Below are positions 55,143 through 63,780 of a DNA stretch of 64,000 bases, one piece after another (positions within the stretch are counted from its first letter, which is position 1; the number at the start of each line of letters is the position of its first letter). A program made the translations under genes and the position numbers. The stretch covers positions 124,001-188,000 of the forward strand of contig NZ_BCYO01000007.1 in NCBI RefSeq assembly GCF_001598235.1, given 5' to 3'. This stretch comes from Polaromonas jejuensis NBRC 106434 (lineage in GTDB: Bacteria; Pseudomonadota; Gammaproteobacteria; Burkholderiales; Burkholderiaceae_C). The notes beneath the pieces were generated by a model that saw nothing but the letters and a program-made list of their open reading frames with translations, was not told the origin of the DNA and did not search any database.

Positions 55143-55182
55143 TAGTTGCACTTATCCACGATATAGTTTATATTTGCAACTA
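55143..55182. promoter_or_regulatory. MarR-type operator candidate upstream of the catabolic operon
   Basis: TAGTTGCA (55143-55150) and TGCAACTA (55175-55182) form an exact inverted repeat, and a third half-site (TAGTTTA, 55164-55170) lies inside. It ends 20 bp upstream of the nitronate monooxygenase ATG, where a repressor would block transcription. The MarR gene at 63123-63668 is the likely partner. Confidence 0.55.
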
Positions 55183-55202
55183 ATTAATCAGGAAGCGTAT
55201 TA

Positions 55203-56186
55203 ATGAAAACCCGTATCACCGAGTTGCTCGGCATCGACCACCCCATCCTGCAGGCGGGCATGAGTTGGGCCTCGTCCAGCTCAGCACTGCCTGCGGCCGT
55301 GTCCAATGCCGGCGGCCTGGGCGTGGTTGCAGCCGGCCCCATGTATGTACAGGACTTCTGCAGCGTGCTCGACCAGATGGCCGTCCTCACGGACAAGCCC
55401 TTCGCCGTCAATATCCCGCTCTACCGGCCGCAGGTTGGCGAGATCCTCGACGCCATGCATGCGCGACGGGTGCCGGTCATCATCGCGTCGCAAGGTGGTC
55501 CCAAGGCGCACCTGCCGCGCTTTCGCGACTATGGCGCCAAATGGATTCAGGTCGTCTCCACACTTGAACACGCGCTCAAGGCCGAGGCCGCCGGAGTCGA
55601 TGGGCTGGTCGTCGTCGGCACCGAGGCCGGCGGCCACCCGCCGGCCAACGAGGTAAGCACCCTGGTCACCGTGCGGCAAGTGCTGCGCCAGGTGTCCCTC
55701 CCGGTGATTGCCGGCGGCGGCGTGGCCGACGGCTGGGGCATTGCCGCGCTGCTGGCCCTGGGGGCCGACGCGGTCCAGCTGGGCACGCGGTTTTTGATGA
55801 CCCATGAAGCCACCGTGCACTCCGCATATAAGAAAGCGGTGCTGGACGCGGGTGTGGCGGACCCGGTGCTGGTCGGCCGCCGGAGCTTGCCGGTGCGTAC
55901 ACTCAACAACAAGTTTGCCCAGAGCATCTTCGACGCCGAACAGCGCAACGCGCCGGCCAATGAATATGAAGCGCTGTTCAAAAAAAGCACGCTCAGGCAG
56001 GCCGCGCTCGACGGTGACGTCGATTGGGGCAAGGTCGAGGCGGGCCAGTCAGCCGGGCTGGTGCACCGCATCGATTCCGCCAGTGAAGTGATGCAGGCGC
56101 TGGTCAGCGAGTTAAGCGAAGCCTTCGCCCGCATTCGGGCCATTGCCGGCGTGCCACAGGCCGTGACTGAAACTGTCGCCACCTGA
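55203..56186 (+). CDS. Nitronate monooxygenase-type FMN enzyme
   Basis: A 327-residue TIM-barrel flavoprotein of the 2-nitropropane dioxygenase/NMO class. The N-terminal start is IDHPILQAGMSW, the FMN-phosphate region is GGVADGWGIAALLALGADAVQLGTRFL, and GTEAGGHPP holds the catalytic His of class I NMOs. In CoA-ester operons similar proteins also act as enoyl reductases (FabK/2-enoyl type), so the label is a family name only. It is the first gene of the operon under the inverted repeat; GGAAG precedes the ATG. Confidence 0.85.
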   Translation: MKTRITELLGIDHPILQAGMSWASSSSALPAAVSNAGGLGVVAAGPMYVQDFCSVLDQMAVLTDKPFAVNIPLYRPQVGEILDAMHARRVPVIIASQGGPKAHLPRFRDYGAKWIQVVSTLEHALKAEAAGVDGLVVVGTEAGGHPPANEVSTLVTVRQVLRQVSLPVIAGGGVADGWGIAALLALGADAVQLGTRFLMTHEATVHSAYKKAVLDAGVADPVLVGRRSLPVRTLNNKFAQSIFDAEQRNAPANEYEALFKKSTLRQAALDGDVDWGKVEAGQSAGLVHRIDSASEVMQALVSELSEAFARIRAIAGVPQAVTETVAT

Positions 56187-56215
56187 AACCCAACAACCCC
56201 GAAACACCACAATCC

Positions 56216-56956
56216 ATGACCCTCCTCATCGAAGACCGCGGCGCCGTCCGCCTGCTGACTCTGAACCGGCCCGACAAACATAACGCGCTCAACACAGAGC
56301 TGACGCAGGCGCTGCTCGACGCCCTGCGCGCGGCCGATTGCGACGATGCCATCCACGCTGTGGTGCTGACCGGCGCCGGCAAGTCTTTTTGCGCCGGCGC
56401 CGACACGACCGAGTTCTCGGCACTCGTGCCCGAAGACCCGGGTGCTGTAACCCGTCGCGCCGATCTCACCACTTCGCTGCACCTGGTGTTTTCGCAGATG
56501 TCCAAGCCAGTGATCTCGGCCGTGCGCGGCAACGCGCTGGGCGGCGGCGCGGGCCTGGCCGTCGCCTGCGACATGGTCGTAATGGCCGATACCGTGCGTT
56601 TCGGCTACCCTGAACTGAAGCATGGCATCGTTGCCGCCGTGGTGCTGGCCAACCTGGTACGCCAGGTCGGCAAGAAGCAGGCGTTCGAACTGGTCGCCAT
56701 GGCTGACGCCATCGACGGCCCGCGCGCCCTGGCCCTCGGCATCTGCAACCGGGTCGCAGCAGATGGCGAAGTCGTCACCGTCGCGCTGCAGATCGCCGAA
56801 CGGCTGGCCGGCTGGAGCCCGATCGCGATGGCGACCACCAAGCGCACCTTCCACCGCGTGGCCGATCTGTCGCTGGCCCAGGCGTTGGACGTGGGCCGTG
56901 ATGCCAACGTGATGATGCGCGGCTTTCGCAAGGCAAAATCAGAGGCCGCCAAATAA
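56216..56956 (+). CDS. Enoyl-CoA hydratase/isomerase-family protein (atypical active site)
   Basis: A 246-residue crotonase-fold protein. The oxyanion-hole loop GKSFCAGADTTE and the second loop NALGGGAGLAVACDMVV are present. The first catalytic Glu of hydratases (in GGGCELA-type motifs) is replaced by Gly (GAGLA), while the second (GYPELKHG) is kept, so a plain hydratase is doubtful; an isomerase or other crotonase reaction is as likely. Its stop codon overlaps the next start by one base (TAATG). Confidence 0.85.
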   Translation: MTLLIEDRGAVRLLTLNRPDKHNALNTELTQALLDALRAADCDDAIHAVVLTGAGKSFCAGADTTEFSALVPEDPGAVTRRADLTTSLHLVFSQMSKPVISAVRGNALGGGAGLAVACDMVVMADTVRFGYPELKHGIVAAVVLANLVRQVGKKQAFELVAMADAIDGPRALALGICNRVAADGEVVTVALQIAERLAGWSPIAMATTKRTFHRVADLSLAQALDVGRDANVMMRGFRKAKSEAAK

Positions 56957-58167
56957 TGCGCCCGCTCGAAGGCCTTACCATCCTCGACCTCTCGCGCGTA
57001 CTGGCCTGCCCGTTCGCGACGCAGATACTGGCCGAGCTTGGCGCCACCGTCATCAAGGTCGAGCAGCCCGTCACCGGCGACGAGACCCGCAGCTATGAGC
57101 CCGTGGTCCACGGCAAGGACAAGGACGGCAACGACGGCGACGTGTCGGCCTACTACCTGGCCTTTAACCGCAGCAAGCAATCCATCACCGTCAACCTGCG
57201 TTCGCCTGAAGGCCAGGATGTGATCCGTAAGCTCGCCGCGTCAGCCGACGTATTGCTGGAAAATTTCCCCGTCGGTACCCTGAAGAAATACGGACTCGAC
57301 TACGAGACTATGGCCGCTCTGTACCCGCGCCTGGTTTATGTGTCCTGCACCGGCTTCGGAATGGACGGCCCCTACGCCAGCCGCAAGGGATACGACACCA
57401 TCTTTCAGGCCATGGGCGGGCTGATGAGCCTGACCGGCGAGCGCGGTGGCGGTCCGGTGAAACCTGGCTTGCCGATGGCCGACCTCACCTCGGGTTTGTG
57501 GGTCGCCATCAGCATCCTCTCTACCCTCATCGGCCGGCAGAAGACCGACGCCGGTTGCCACGTCGATTTCTCGATGCTTGACGGCCAGGTCGGCTTGCTG
57601 TCACTGGCAGCCGCGCGCTACTTCACGCTCGGGGAAGTGCCGCCACGCATGGGCACCGAGCACCCAGGCCGAATTCCCTCGGCAGCCTTCGTCTGCGGCG
57701 ATGGCAAGTGGGTACAAATCACTGGCGCCGACCAACATTGGGCGCTGCTGTGTAACCTGCTGGGCCTCGAAGCTTGGGCGACCGATCCAACCCTGGTCAA
57801 GAATGTCGACCGTATCGCGCGCCGCGAGGAGGTCATGGCCGGCCTGTCCAAGGCTATCGCTCTGCTAACCCGAGACGAGGTCTGTCGTCGCTGCGACGCC
57901 GTGGGTGTTCCGGCCGGTCCCATCCTCAACGTTGATGAAGTACTGGCCGATCCACATGTGACCGCGCGCGGCATGGTGGGCGAGTACGACCACCCGCTCA
58001 TCGGCCGCTTCAAGGGCCTGCGCGTGCCTTTCAAGTTCGAGGGCTTCGACGACCCGGTCATGAAGCGACCGCCACTGCTCGGCGAGCACACTGATGCCAT
58101 CCTTCAAGAACGCCTGGGCCTGAGCGCCGAACAGGTCGCCACCTTGCGCACACAGCGCGCCATCTGA
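56956..58167 (+). CDS. CoA transferase, family III (CaiB/BaiF)
   Basis: A 403-residue enzyme that moves CoA between carboxylates. The start LEGLTILDLSRVLACPFATQ, GFGMDGPYASRKGYDTIFQAMGG, and the catalytic Asp in PMADLTSGLW (about residue 176) are typical of the formyl/oxalyl- and carnitine-CoA-transferase family. It starts inside the previous stop codon, so the genes are translationally coupled. It probably charges the pathway substrate using another CoA ester. Confidence 0.92.
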   Translation: MRPLEGLTILDLSRVLACPFATQILAELGATVIKVEQPVTGDETRSYEPVVHGKDKDGNDGDVSAYYLAFNRSKQSITVNLRSPEGQDVIRKLAASADVLLENFPVGTLKKYGLDYETMAALYPRLVYVSCTGFGMDGPYASRKGYDTIFQAMGGLMSLTGERGGGPVKPGLPMADLTSGLWVAISILSTLIGRQKTDAGCHVDFSMLDGQVGLLSLAAARYFTLGEVPPRMGTEHPGRIPSAAFVCGDGKWVQITGADQHWALLCNLLGLEAWATDPTLVKNVDRIARREEVMAGLSKAIALLTRDEVCRRCDAVGVPAGPILNVDEVLADPHVTARGMVGEYDHPLIGRFKGLRVPFKFEGFDDPVMKRPPLLGEHTDAILQERLGLSAEQVATLRTQRAI

Positions 58168-58206
58168 AACCCTGTTCCCCACGCGCAGGACATCCGGAGA
58201 CAAGAC

Positions 58207-59214
58207 ATGACCTTCAACAAGACATTTTCCCTCATACCCACGGCGGCTTCCGTCATCACCGCGATCTCGGCACTGTCCGGCCTCGCTTTTCTGCCGCTCA
58301 CGGCAGCAGCGCAAGCGTTCCCGACCAAGACCATTACCCTCGTCAACCCCTACGCCGTGGGCGGCCCCGCCGACCAGCTGGCCCGTGTACTTGCGAAAGG
58401 CCTGGGCGAACAGCTGGGCCAGCCCGTCATCGTCGAGAACAAGGCCGGCGGCGGCGCTTCCATCGGTGCGGCCTTTGTCGCGAAGGCGCCGGCCGACGGC
58501 TACACACTGCTTTACGGCACCTCGGCCGCGCACGTCGTCACACCCGCCGCTACCAGAGTACCCTATGACGGCATCAAGGACTTCGACTTCATCGGCATCG
58601 TCGCCAACGTGCCCAACGTGCTGACCGTCCACCCCGGGATCAAGGCCAACAACGTCAAGGAATTCATTGCCTTGGTCAAGAGCCAGCCGGGCCTGCTTAG
58701 CTATGCCTCGGCCGGACTGGGCAGTTCGCCACACATCGGCATGGAGATGTTCAAGTACAGGACTGGGACCTTTTTGCTGCACATTCCTTACCGTGGCGCA
58801 GCTCCCGCAACCACCGACATGGTCGCGGGCACGGTGCCGGTGGGTATGCTCAACATCTCGGGAGTACAGACCTTCATCAAGGCCAACCGCTTACGTGCAT
58901 TGGTCTATGGCGGCAGAAAGCGTTCGCCCAGTCTGCCCGATGTGCCGACCTTCGCCGAAGCTGGAATTCCCAACTTCATCTCGGGCAGCTGGTATAGCCT
59001 GGCCGCGCCGGCCAAGACGCCCGCGCCGGTGCTGGACCGCCTGACCAAGGCGCTTACCGCCGTGCTGGTCAGCCCTGAATTCGTCAACACCGCCGCCCAG
59101 CAAAGTGCTGAAATCTACAACTTCACACGTGCCCAAACCCGGGCCTTTGTGCAGGAAGACGCCAAGACCATGAGCGAGCTCATCAAGGGCACAGGCATAA
59201 AACTCACGGACTGA
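58207..59214 (+). CDS. Bug/TctC-family periplasmic solute-binding receptor
   Basis: A 335-residue receptor with a signal peptide (cleavage after AQA, about residue 37) and the Bug signature FPTKTITLVNPYAVGGPADQLAR. LPDVPTFAEAG and AAPAKTPAPV are also present. It sits in the middle of the CoA operon, 39 bp from the CoA transferase, and probably delivers the growth substrate or senses it; no TctA/B carrier is nearby. CCGGAGAC is the ribosome site. Confidence 0.93.
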   Translation: MTFNKTFSLIPTAASVITAISALSGLAFLPLTAAAQAFPTKTITLVNPYAVGGPADQLARVLAKGLGEQLGQPVIVENKAGGGASIGAAFVAKAPADGYTLLYGTSAAHVVTPAATRVPYDGIKDFDFIGIVANVPNVLTVHPGIKANNVKEFIALVKSQPGLLSYASAGLGSSPHIGMEMFKYRTGTFLLHIPYRGAAPATTDMVAGTVPVGMLNISGVQTFIKANRLRALVYGGRKRSPSLPDVPTFAEAGIPNFISGSWYSLAAPAKTPAPVLDRLTKALTAVLVSPEFVNTAAQQSAEIYNFTRAQTRAFVQEDAKTMSELIKGTGIKLTD

Positions 59215-59235
59215 CCACCAAGCATCAACATCACC

Positions 59236-60036
59236 ATGAACACTTACGATACCCTGCTGTTCAAGGTGGACGACCACGTCGCCACCCTGACCCTGAACCG
59301 CCCCGACAGCCGCAACGCTCTCAATTTGCAGATGTGCCGTGACATCGTGGCAGCTTGTGAACGCGCAGGCGCCGACGCTAATATCCGCGTGCTGCTCATC
59401 AAGGCCGCCGGCAAGGTCTTCTGCGCCGGCGCCGATCTCAAGGAACGCCAGGGCATGACCACCGCCGACATGGTCGCGCGCCGTGTCGAGGGATTCACCG
59501 CCTACGCCGCCATCGAAGACCTGGCGATCCCCGTCATTGCCGTCGTGCAGGGTGCAGCCTTCGGTTCGGGCGGCGAGATCGCCGCGGCCTGCGACTTCGT
59601 GCTGGCCAGCACCGAGGCCGCTTTCAAGTATCCCGAAGTCGGCTGGCGCACCGTAGGGGCCACGCAACGCCTGCCGCGAATCGTCGGCCGCCGCATGGCC
59701 AAGGAACTGCTCTACACCGGGCGCATGGTCGATGCCGCCGAAGCGCAATCGCTGGGACTGGCTAACCATGTCTACGCGCCCGATCAACTCGGTGCCGAAG
59801 CTGACGCCATGGCCGCGGCCATCGCCCAGAACAACCCGCTCACCGTACGCCTGACCAAGCACAGCATCGACACCGGCCTGGAAACCACCCGCCAGGGCGC
59901 CATGGCCGTCGAATTGCTCGCAATACAGGAAAACCTGCGCCACAGCGACTGGAAGGGCGCCATCGCCAAGTTCGGCAATGACAAAGACCCCAAAGCCAAC
60001 CAGCTCGAAACAACCGAGACTAAACATGCCGCTTGA
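59236..60036 (+). CDS. Enoyl-CoA hydratase
   Basis: A 266-residue crotonase. Both catalytic Glu positions are kept: GSGGEIAAACDFVLA and FKYPEVGWR. The oxyanion loop is KVFCAGADLKE and the C-terminal helix is normal. It differs in sequence from the atypical homologue at 56216, so the operon has two crotonase steps. Its stop overlaps the start of the next gene by 11 bp. Confidence 0.93.
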   Translation: MNTYDTLLFKVDDHVATLTLNRPDSRNALNLQMCRDIVAACERAGADANIRVLLIKAAGKVFCAGADLKERQGMTTADMVARRVEGFTAYAAIEDLAIPVIAVVQGAAFGSGGEIAAACDFVLASTEAAFKYPEVGWRTVGATQRLPRIVGRRMAKELLYTGRMVDAAEAQSLGLANHVYAPDQLGAEADAMAAAIAQNNPLTVRLTKHSIDTGLETTRQGAMAVELLAIQENLRHSDWKGAIAKFGNDKDPKANQLETTETKHAA

Positions 60037-61663
60037 CCCGACCACCGCCGCCGCGACACTGCGGACCACCGCCAGCCAGTTCGGCACGCAGGATGCCTAC
60101 GTCGGCCCCGGTGAGCGCCTGAGCTGGAATGACATCGCGGCAGGCGCCCGCCGCACCGCCGCCGCGCTGCATGCCGCCGGCGTCCAGCATGGCGACCACG
60201 TCGGCGTCTTGATGGGCAACAGCGGTGCGTGGATTCAAACCTTCCTTGGCATCGCCAGCATCGGCGCGGTCACCGTACCGGTCAACACCCGCTTTAAGAC
60301 CGAAGAGCTGCGTTTTTGCCTCAAGCAGGCCGACGTGCGCCTGCTAATCTTTACCGACGAATTCCTGGGCATCGATTTTCGCGAGTTGCTGCAATCCGCC
60401 GAGCCAGCTGCCGCCAGTACCTTGCCCGGCGCCGAGTTACCCGAGCTGCGCCAGGCCGTGATGATCGGCAGGGGCGCCTTGCCGGCGGGTTGTCGCGCGT
60501 ATGCCGACTTCATCACGGCGGGCGAGAGCGTCGAGCCAGATGCACTCGATACGCTGGCCGAAGCCGTCAAGGCGGACGACGTGCTGCTGATCCAGTACAC
60601 CTCGGGCACCACTTCCTTCCCCAAGGGGGTGATGCTCAGCCACGCGAATATGCTGCTCGATGCGCAGGCGGCCGCCAAACGCATGGGTGTGCGCGCCGAC
60701 GACCGTTACTTCAGTATCCGGCCTTTCTTCCATGTCGCCGGCAGCACGCTGTCGGTGCTGGTCAGTCTCAGCACCGGCTGCTGCTTGCTTTCGCTGCCCA
60801 AGTTCGACGTGGCCGAGAACCTGGCCATCCTGGACCGTGAGCGGTGCAGCCTGATCTCCGGCAACGACACCATCTTTTTGATGCTTATGGGCCACCCCGG
60901 CTTCGACGCCAGCAAGCTCCACCTGCGCGGCGGCTGGGCCGCGGCCGGCCCCGAGGTGATGGAGCAGATCCATTCGCGTATGCGCGTGCCGGGCCTCTGT
61001 AACGCCTACGGTCAGTCCGAGGCCGCGCCAAACGTGCTGCTATCGTCTTTTGATGACCCACTGCCGCTGCGTATCAACGGCTTCGGCTTTCCGCACCCCG
61101 GCACCGAAGTTCGTTTAGCTGACCCCGATACCGACCGGCCCAAACCGGCAGGCGAGCACGGCGAGATCCAGGTGCGTGGCTGGAACGTCATGCGCGGCTA
61201 CTACAAGATGCCCGAAGCGACCGCCAAGGCCTTCAGTCAAGACGGCTGGCTGAAGACCGGCGACCTCGGCGAGATGAACAGTGAAGGCCGTGTGCGTATG
61301 GTCAGCCGCCTGAAAGACATGTACCGTGTTGGCGGTGAAAACGTCGCCCCGTCGGAGGTCGAGGAAGTGCTGCACGCCCACCCGGCTGTGCGCCAAGCCC
61401 AGGTCATCGGCGTGCCTGATGCGCGCCTGGGTGAAGTCACCGGTGCCTTCGTGTTGTTGAAGGAGGGCGAAGAAGTCAGCCGCGAAGCGCTAGTCGAGTG
61501 GTGCAAGGAACGCGCCGCCAATTTCAAGGTGCCGCGTTACCTTGAGATTGTCGAGACCTTTGAGAACATAGGTATGACCGGCAGCTCGAAAGTGCAAAAG
61601 AACAAGCTGCGCGAACACGCCATCCAGCTGTGGAACCTGGCACCGACCAAGGCGGCACCATGA
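60026..61663 (+). CDS. AMP-forming acyl-CoA synthetase
   Basis: A 545-residue adenylate-forming enzyme. Motifs are YTSGTTSFPKGVMLSH, CNAYGQSEAAP, the hinge segment GRVRMVSRLKDMYRVGGENV and the A10 Lys in TGSSKVQKNKL. It is closest in pattern to fatty-acid/cyclohexanecarboxylate-type CoA ligases. The ATG at 60026 lies within the end of the enoyl-CoA hydratase gene, and its TGA overlaps the next ATG (ATGA), so both ends are coupled. It probably activates the acid brought in by the Bug system. Confidence 0.92.
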   Translation: MPLDPTTAAATLRTTASQFGTQDAYVGPGERLSWNDIAAGARRTAAALHAAGVQHGDHVGVLMGNSGAWIQTFLGIASIGAVTVPVNTRFKTEELRFCLKQADVRLLIFTDEFLGIDFRELLQSAEPAAASTLPGAELPELRQAVMIGRGALPAGCRAYADFITAGESVEPDALDTLAEAVKADDVLLIQYTSGTTSFPKGVMLSHANMLLDAQAAAKRMGVRADDRYFSIRPFFHVAGSTLSVLVSLSTGCCLLSLPKFDVAENLAILDRERCSLISGNDTIFLMLMGHPGFDASKLHLRGGWAAAGPEVMEQIHSRMRVPGLCNAYGQSEAAPNVLLSSFDDPLPLRINGFGFPHPGTEVRLADPDTDRPKPAGEHGEIQVRGWNVMRGYYKMPEATAKAFSQDGWLKTGDLGEMNSEGRVRMVSRLKDMYRVGGENVAPSEVEEVLHAHPAVRQAQVIGVPDARLGEVTGAFVLLKEGEEVSREALVEWCKERAANFKVPRYLEIVETFENIGMTGSSKVQKNKLREHAIQLWNLAPTKAAP

Positions 61664-62649
61664 GCTCGGGAGTTGTGTTGAATGCCATGGATTCAGACCG
61701 CGACGTGATGCTTTGCGAATGCTTTGCTCGCGATGGCTTGCAGCATGAAATCGCCATTCTGGGTGCCGCGCGGAAGGTCGCTCTCATCAGCCGATTTGCC
61801 GAGATCGGCTTCCCGCGGGTCGAGGCGACCTCGTATTCCAATCCGAAGGTGATCCCCCAGTTCGGCGACGCCAGCGAGGTGCTGCGAACCCTTCCGCGCA
61901 AACCCGGCGTGTTCTACAAAGCCACCTGCGCCAATGTCCGCGCCGTCGAACGCGCCGTGACCGACCAGGCGCAAGGTTTCGGAGCCAACGAGATCAGCCT
62001 GCTGGTCAGCGCCACCGATTCCCATTCGCTCAAAAACCTGGCGCGCTCCCGCGAAGACCAGTGGACCAATATCGCCGCCATGGTCGCTGCAGCCGGCGGG
62101 CGCTTTCGCCTTGTCGGCACCATTTCCATGGCCTTCGGCTGCCCCTTCGAAGGTCATGTGAGCCCGGACTCGGTTATGAGAGACGCCGCGCGCTTTGCCG
62201 CGCTCGGCGTGCGCCATGTCACCTTGGGCGATACCACAGGCGTTGCTACGCCGCTGACCACCCGTGCACTGTTCAAACGCATGCAGGCAGAACTGCCCGG
62301 GGTCGAGGCCATTGCTCATTTCCATGACACACGCGGCACCGGTATCGTTAACTACGTCGCCGCGCTGGAAGCCGGCGTGCGATATTTCGACTGTGCCTTC
62401 GGCGGTGTTGGAGGCCACCCGGTCAAGGTCAAGTACGGCGGTGGACACACCGGAAACGTCACTACCGAAGATCTGGTCGACCTGTTCGAGGCCATGGGCG
62501 TTCGCACCGGCATCGACCGTGCGCAGTTGCTCACTGTCGCCGCTGAATGCGAGGCCGCGTTAGGTCGCGAACTACAGGGCAGGGTCACACGCAGTGGGCT
62601 CAATCCGCTGAACACCTTGCCTTTGATGGGTGCCGTTCCGCATGAGTGA
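61660..62649 (+). CDS. Hydroxymethylglutaryl-CoA lyase-like enzyme lacking the usual loop Cys
   Basis: A 329-residue DRE-TIM metallolyase. CFARDGLQHE gives the Arg-Asp metal/substrate site, HFHDTRGTG the metal His pair and CAFGGVGGHPVKVKYGGGHTGN the flexible loop region, followed by VTTEDLVDLFEAMG. In HMG-CoA lyases that loop reads GGCP with a catalytic Cys; here the position is His (GGHP), so the true substrate may be a related 3-hydroxy-3-methyl acyl-CoA or another aldol-type cleavage. It starts with ATGA coupling from the synthetase gene. Confidence 0.88.
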   Translation: MSSGVVLNAMDSDRDVMLCECFARDGLQHEIAILGAARKVALISRFAEIGFPRVEATSYSNPKVIPQFGDASEVLRTLPRKPGVFYKATCANVRAVERAVTDQAQGFGANEISLLVSATDSHSLKNLARSREDQWTNIAAMVAAAGGRFRLVGTISMAFGCPFEGHVSPDSVMRDAARFAALGVRHVTLGDTTGVATPLTTRALFKRMQAELPGVEAIAHFHDTRGTGIVNYVAALEAGVRYFDCAFGGVGGHPVKVKYGGGHTGNVTTEDLVDLFEAMGVRTGIDRAQLLTVAAECEAALGRELQGRVTRSGLNPLNTLPLMGAVPHE

Positions 62650-63046
62650 GCAGGGGTACTTAGACGTTGCACCTTTCACCGAGTGGATGGGCGTTACCTT
62701 GATGTCGGCCGAGGCCGGCCAGGTGCGGCTGCAAGTGGTGCAGAAGACTGACCTCAACAATCGTCGCGGCGTTATTCACGGTGGGGTGCTGGCGACTTTG
62801 CTCGATAGCGCCATGGCCCGTGCCGCACGCACCATGGAAGAGGGCCTGGAACTCGGCGGCACGGTTGACCTGCACGTGCAGTTCATGGCGCCGGCCGCCG
62901 GCACGCTGACAGCCACTGGTTTTGTCGATTCTCAGTCGCGGAGCTTGGCGTTCTGCCGGGGCGAGGTGCGCGACACAGACGGCGTTCTGGTCGCCACGGC
63001 CATGGCCACCATGCGGCTGCGCCGGGCCGGCGCGAAGGCACGTTGA
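62642..63046 (+). CDS. Hotdog-fold PaaI-type acyl-CoA thioesterase
   Basis: A 134-residue hotdog protein. The PaaI signature NNRRGVIHGGVLATLLDSAMARAA carries the conserved HGG and the catalytic Asp region; the DLHVQFMAPA strand follows. It starts 8 bp inside the lyase gene end (ATG 62642). It probably frees CoA from a product or a dead-end ester of the pathway. Confidence 0.9.
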   Translation: MSEQGYLDVAPFTEWMGVTLMSAEAGQVRLQVVQKTDLNNRRGVIHGGVLATLLDSAMARAARTMEEGLELGGTVDLHVQFMAPAAGTLTATGFVDSQSRSLAFCRGEVRDTDGVLVATAMATMRLRRAGAKAR

Positions 63047-63122
63047 TGGATGACTGGCTGCCCAAGCGACGTTCAGAGTCGAATTGACGCGAGAAACCAC
63101 GCAAAACGGAGGCCTATCCACT

Positions 63123-63668
63123 ATGCTATCGCCTAACTTCCAACCGACAGCCAGCGTTGCCACCCGAATGACCTCTCCCGATCGCCAGCCGCCCGCAAAT
63201 CTCAAGGAGCTGTTTTCCTTCCGGCTCAACGTGCTGGCCTACCTGTCCAGCAAGATCGCCGCCCTTGTCAACGAACAGGAGTTCGAACTCGACTCTCGCG
63301 AGTGGCGAATCATCGGCCTGCTTGGCGCCTTTTCTCCTTTCTCGCTGCAGGCACTAGCCCGCGAGGTCAATGTCGACAAAAGCCAGGCCAGCCGTATCGT
63401 TTCCGCCTTGATCCAACGCGGCCTCCTGCAACGCGGCGCCGACGAAAATGACGGCCGCGGCGTGCAGCTGTCCCTCACGCCGCAAGGTAAATCCGTCTAC
63501 CGCAAGGTCTTTCCCAAGGCCGTCAAACGTAATGAGGCCTTGCTCTCAGTGCTCAGCGAAGACGACCGGCAATGCCTCGAGCGCATCCTGGCGCAGCTGA
63601 CCGACCGGGCGGGCGAAATGCTGGACGAGGCGCGACAGAAGGCGACAAAAAATAGACACAGTACCTGA
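63123..63668 (+). CDS. MarR-family transcriptional regulator
   Basis: A 181-residue winged-helix regulator. LQALAREVNVDKSQASRIVSALIQRGLLQR is the MarR helix-turn-helix, followed by the wing residues DENDGRGVQLSLTPQG. The start ATG 63123 is fair; GGAGG lies about 14 bp upstream, so an inner ATG at 63168 is possible. It closes the CoA operon and probably represses it through the inverted repeat at 55143-55182, with a CoA ester or the free acid as inducer. Confidence 0.9.
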   Translation: MLSPNFQPTASVATRMTSPDRQPPANLKELFSFRLNVLAYLSSKIAALVNEQEFELDSREWRIIGLLGAFSPFSLQALAREVNVDKSQASRIVSALIQRGLLQRGADENDGRGVQLSLTPQGKSVYRKVFPKAVKRNEALLSVLSEDDRQCLERILAQLTDRAGEMLDEARQKATKNRHST

Positions 63669-63780
63669 CGGCTATGAACCAAGAATCAGCACATTCAGGC
63701 AGATGATGCCAATCTGGAGCCAAACTCTCGCTGTTACGGCAGGATTACGAGGTTTGGCTAGCACAGCAAGGAGCACGGTG

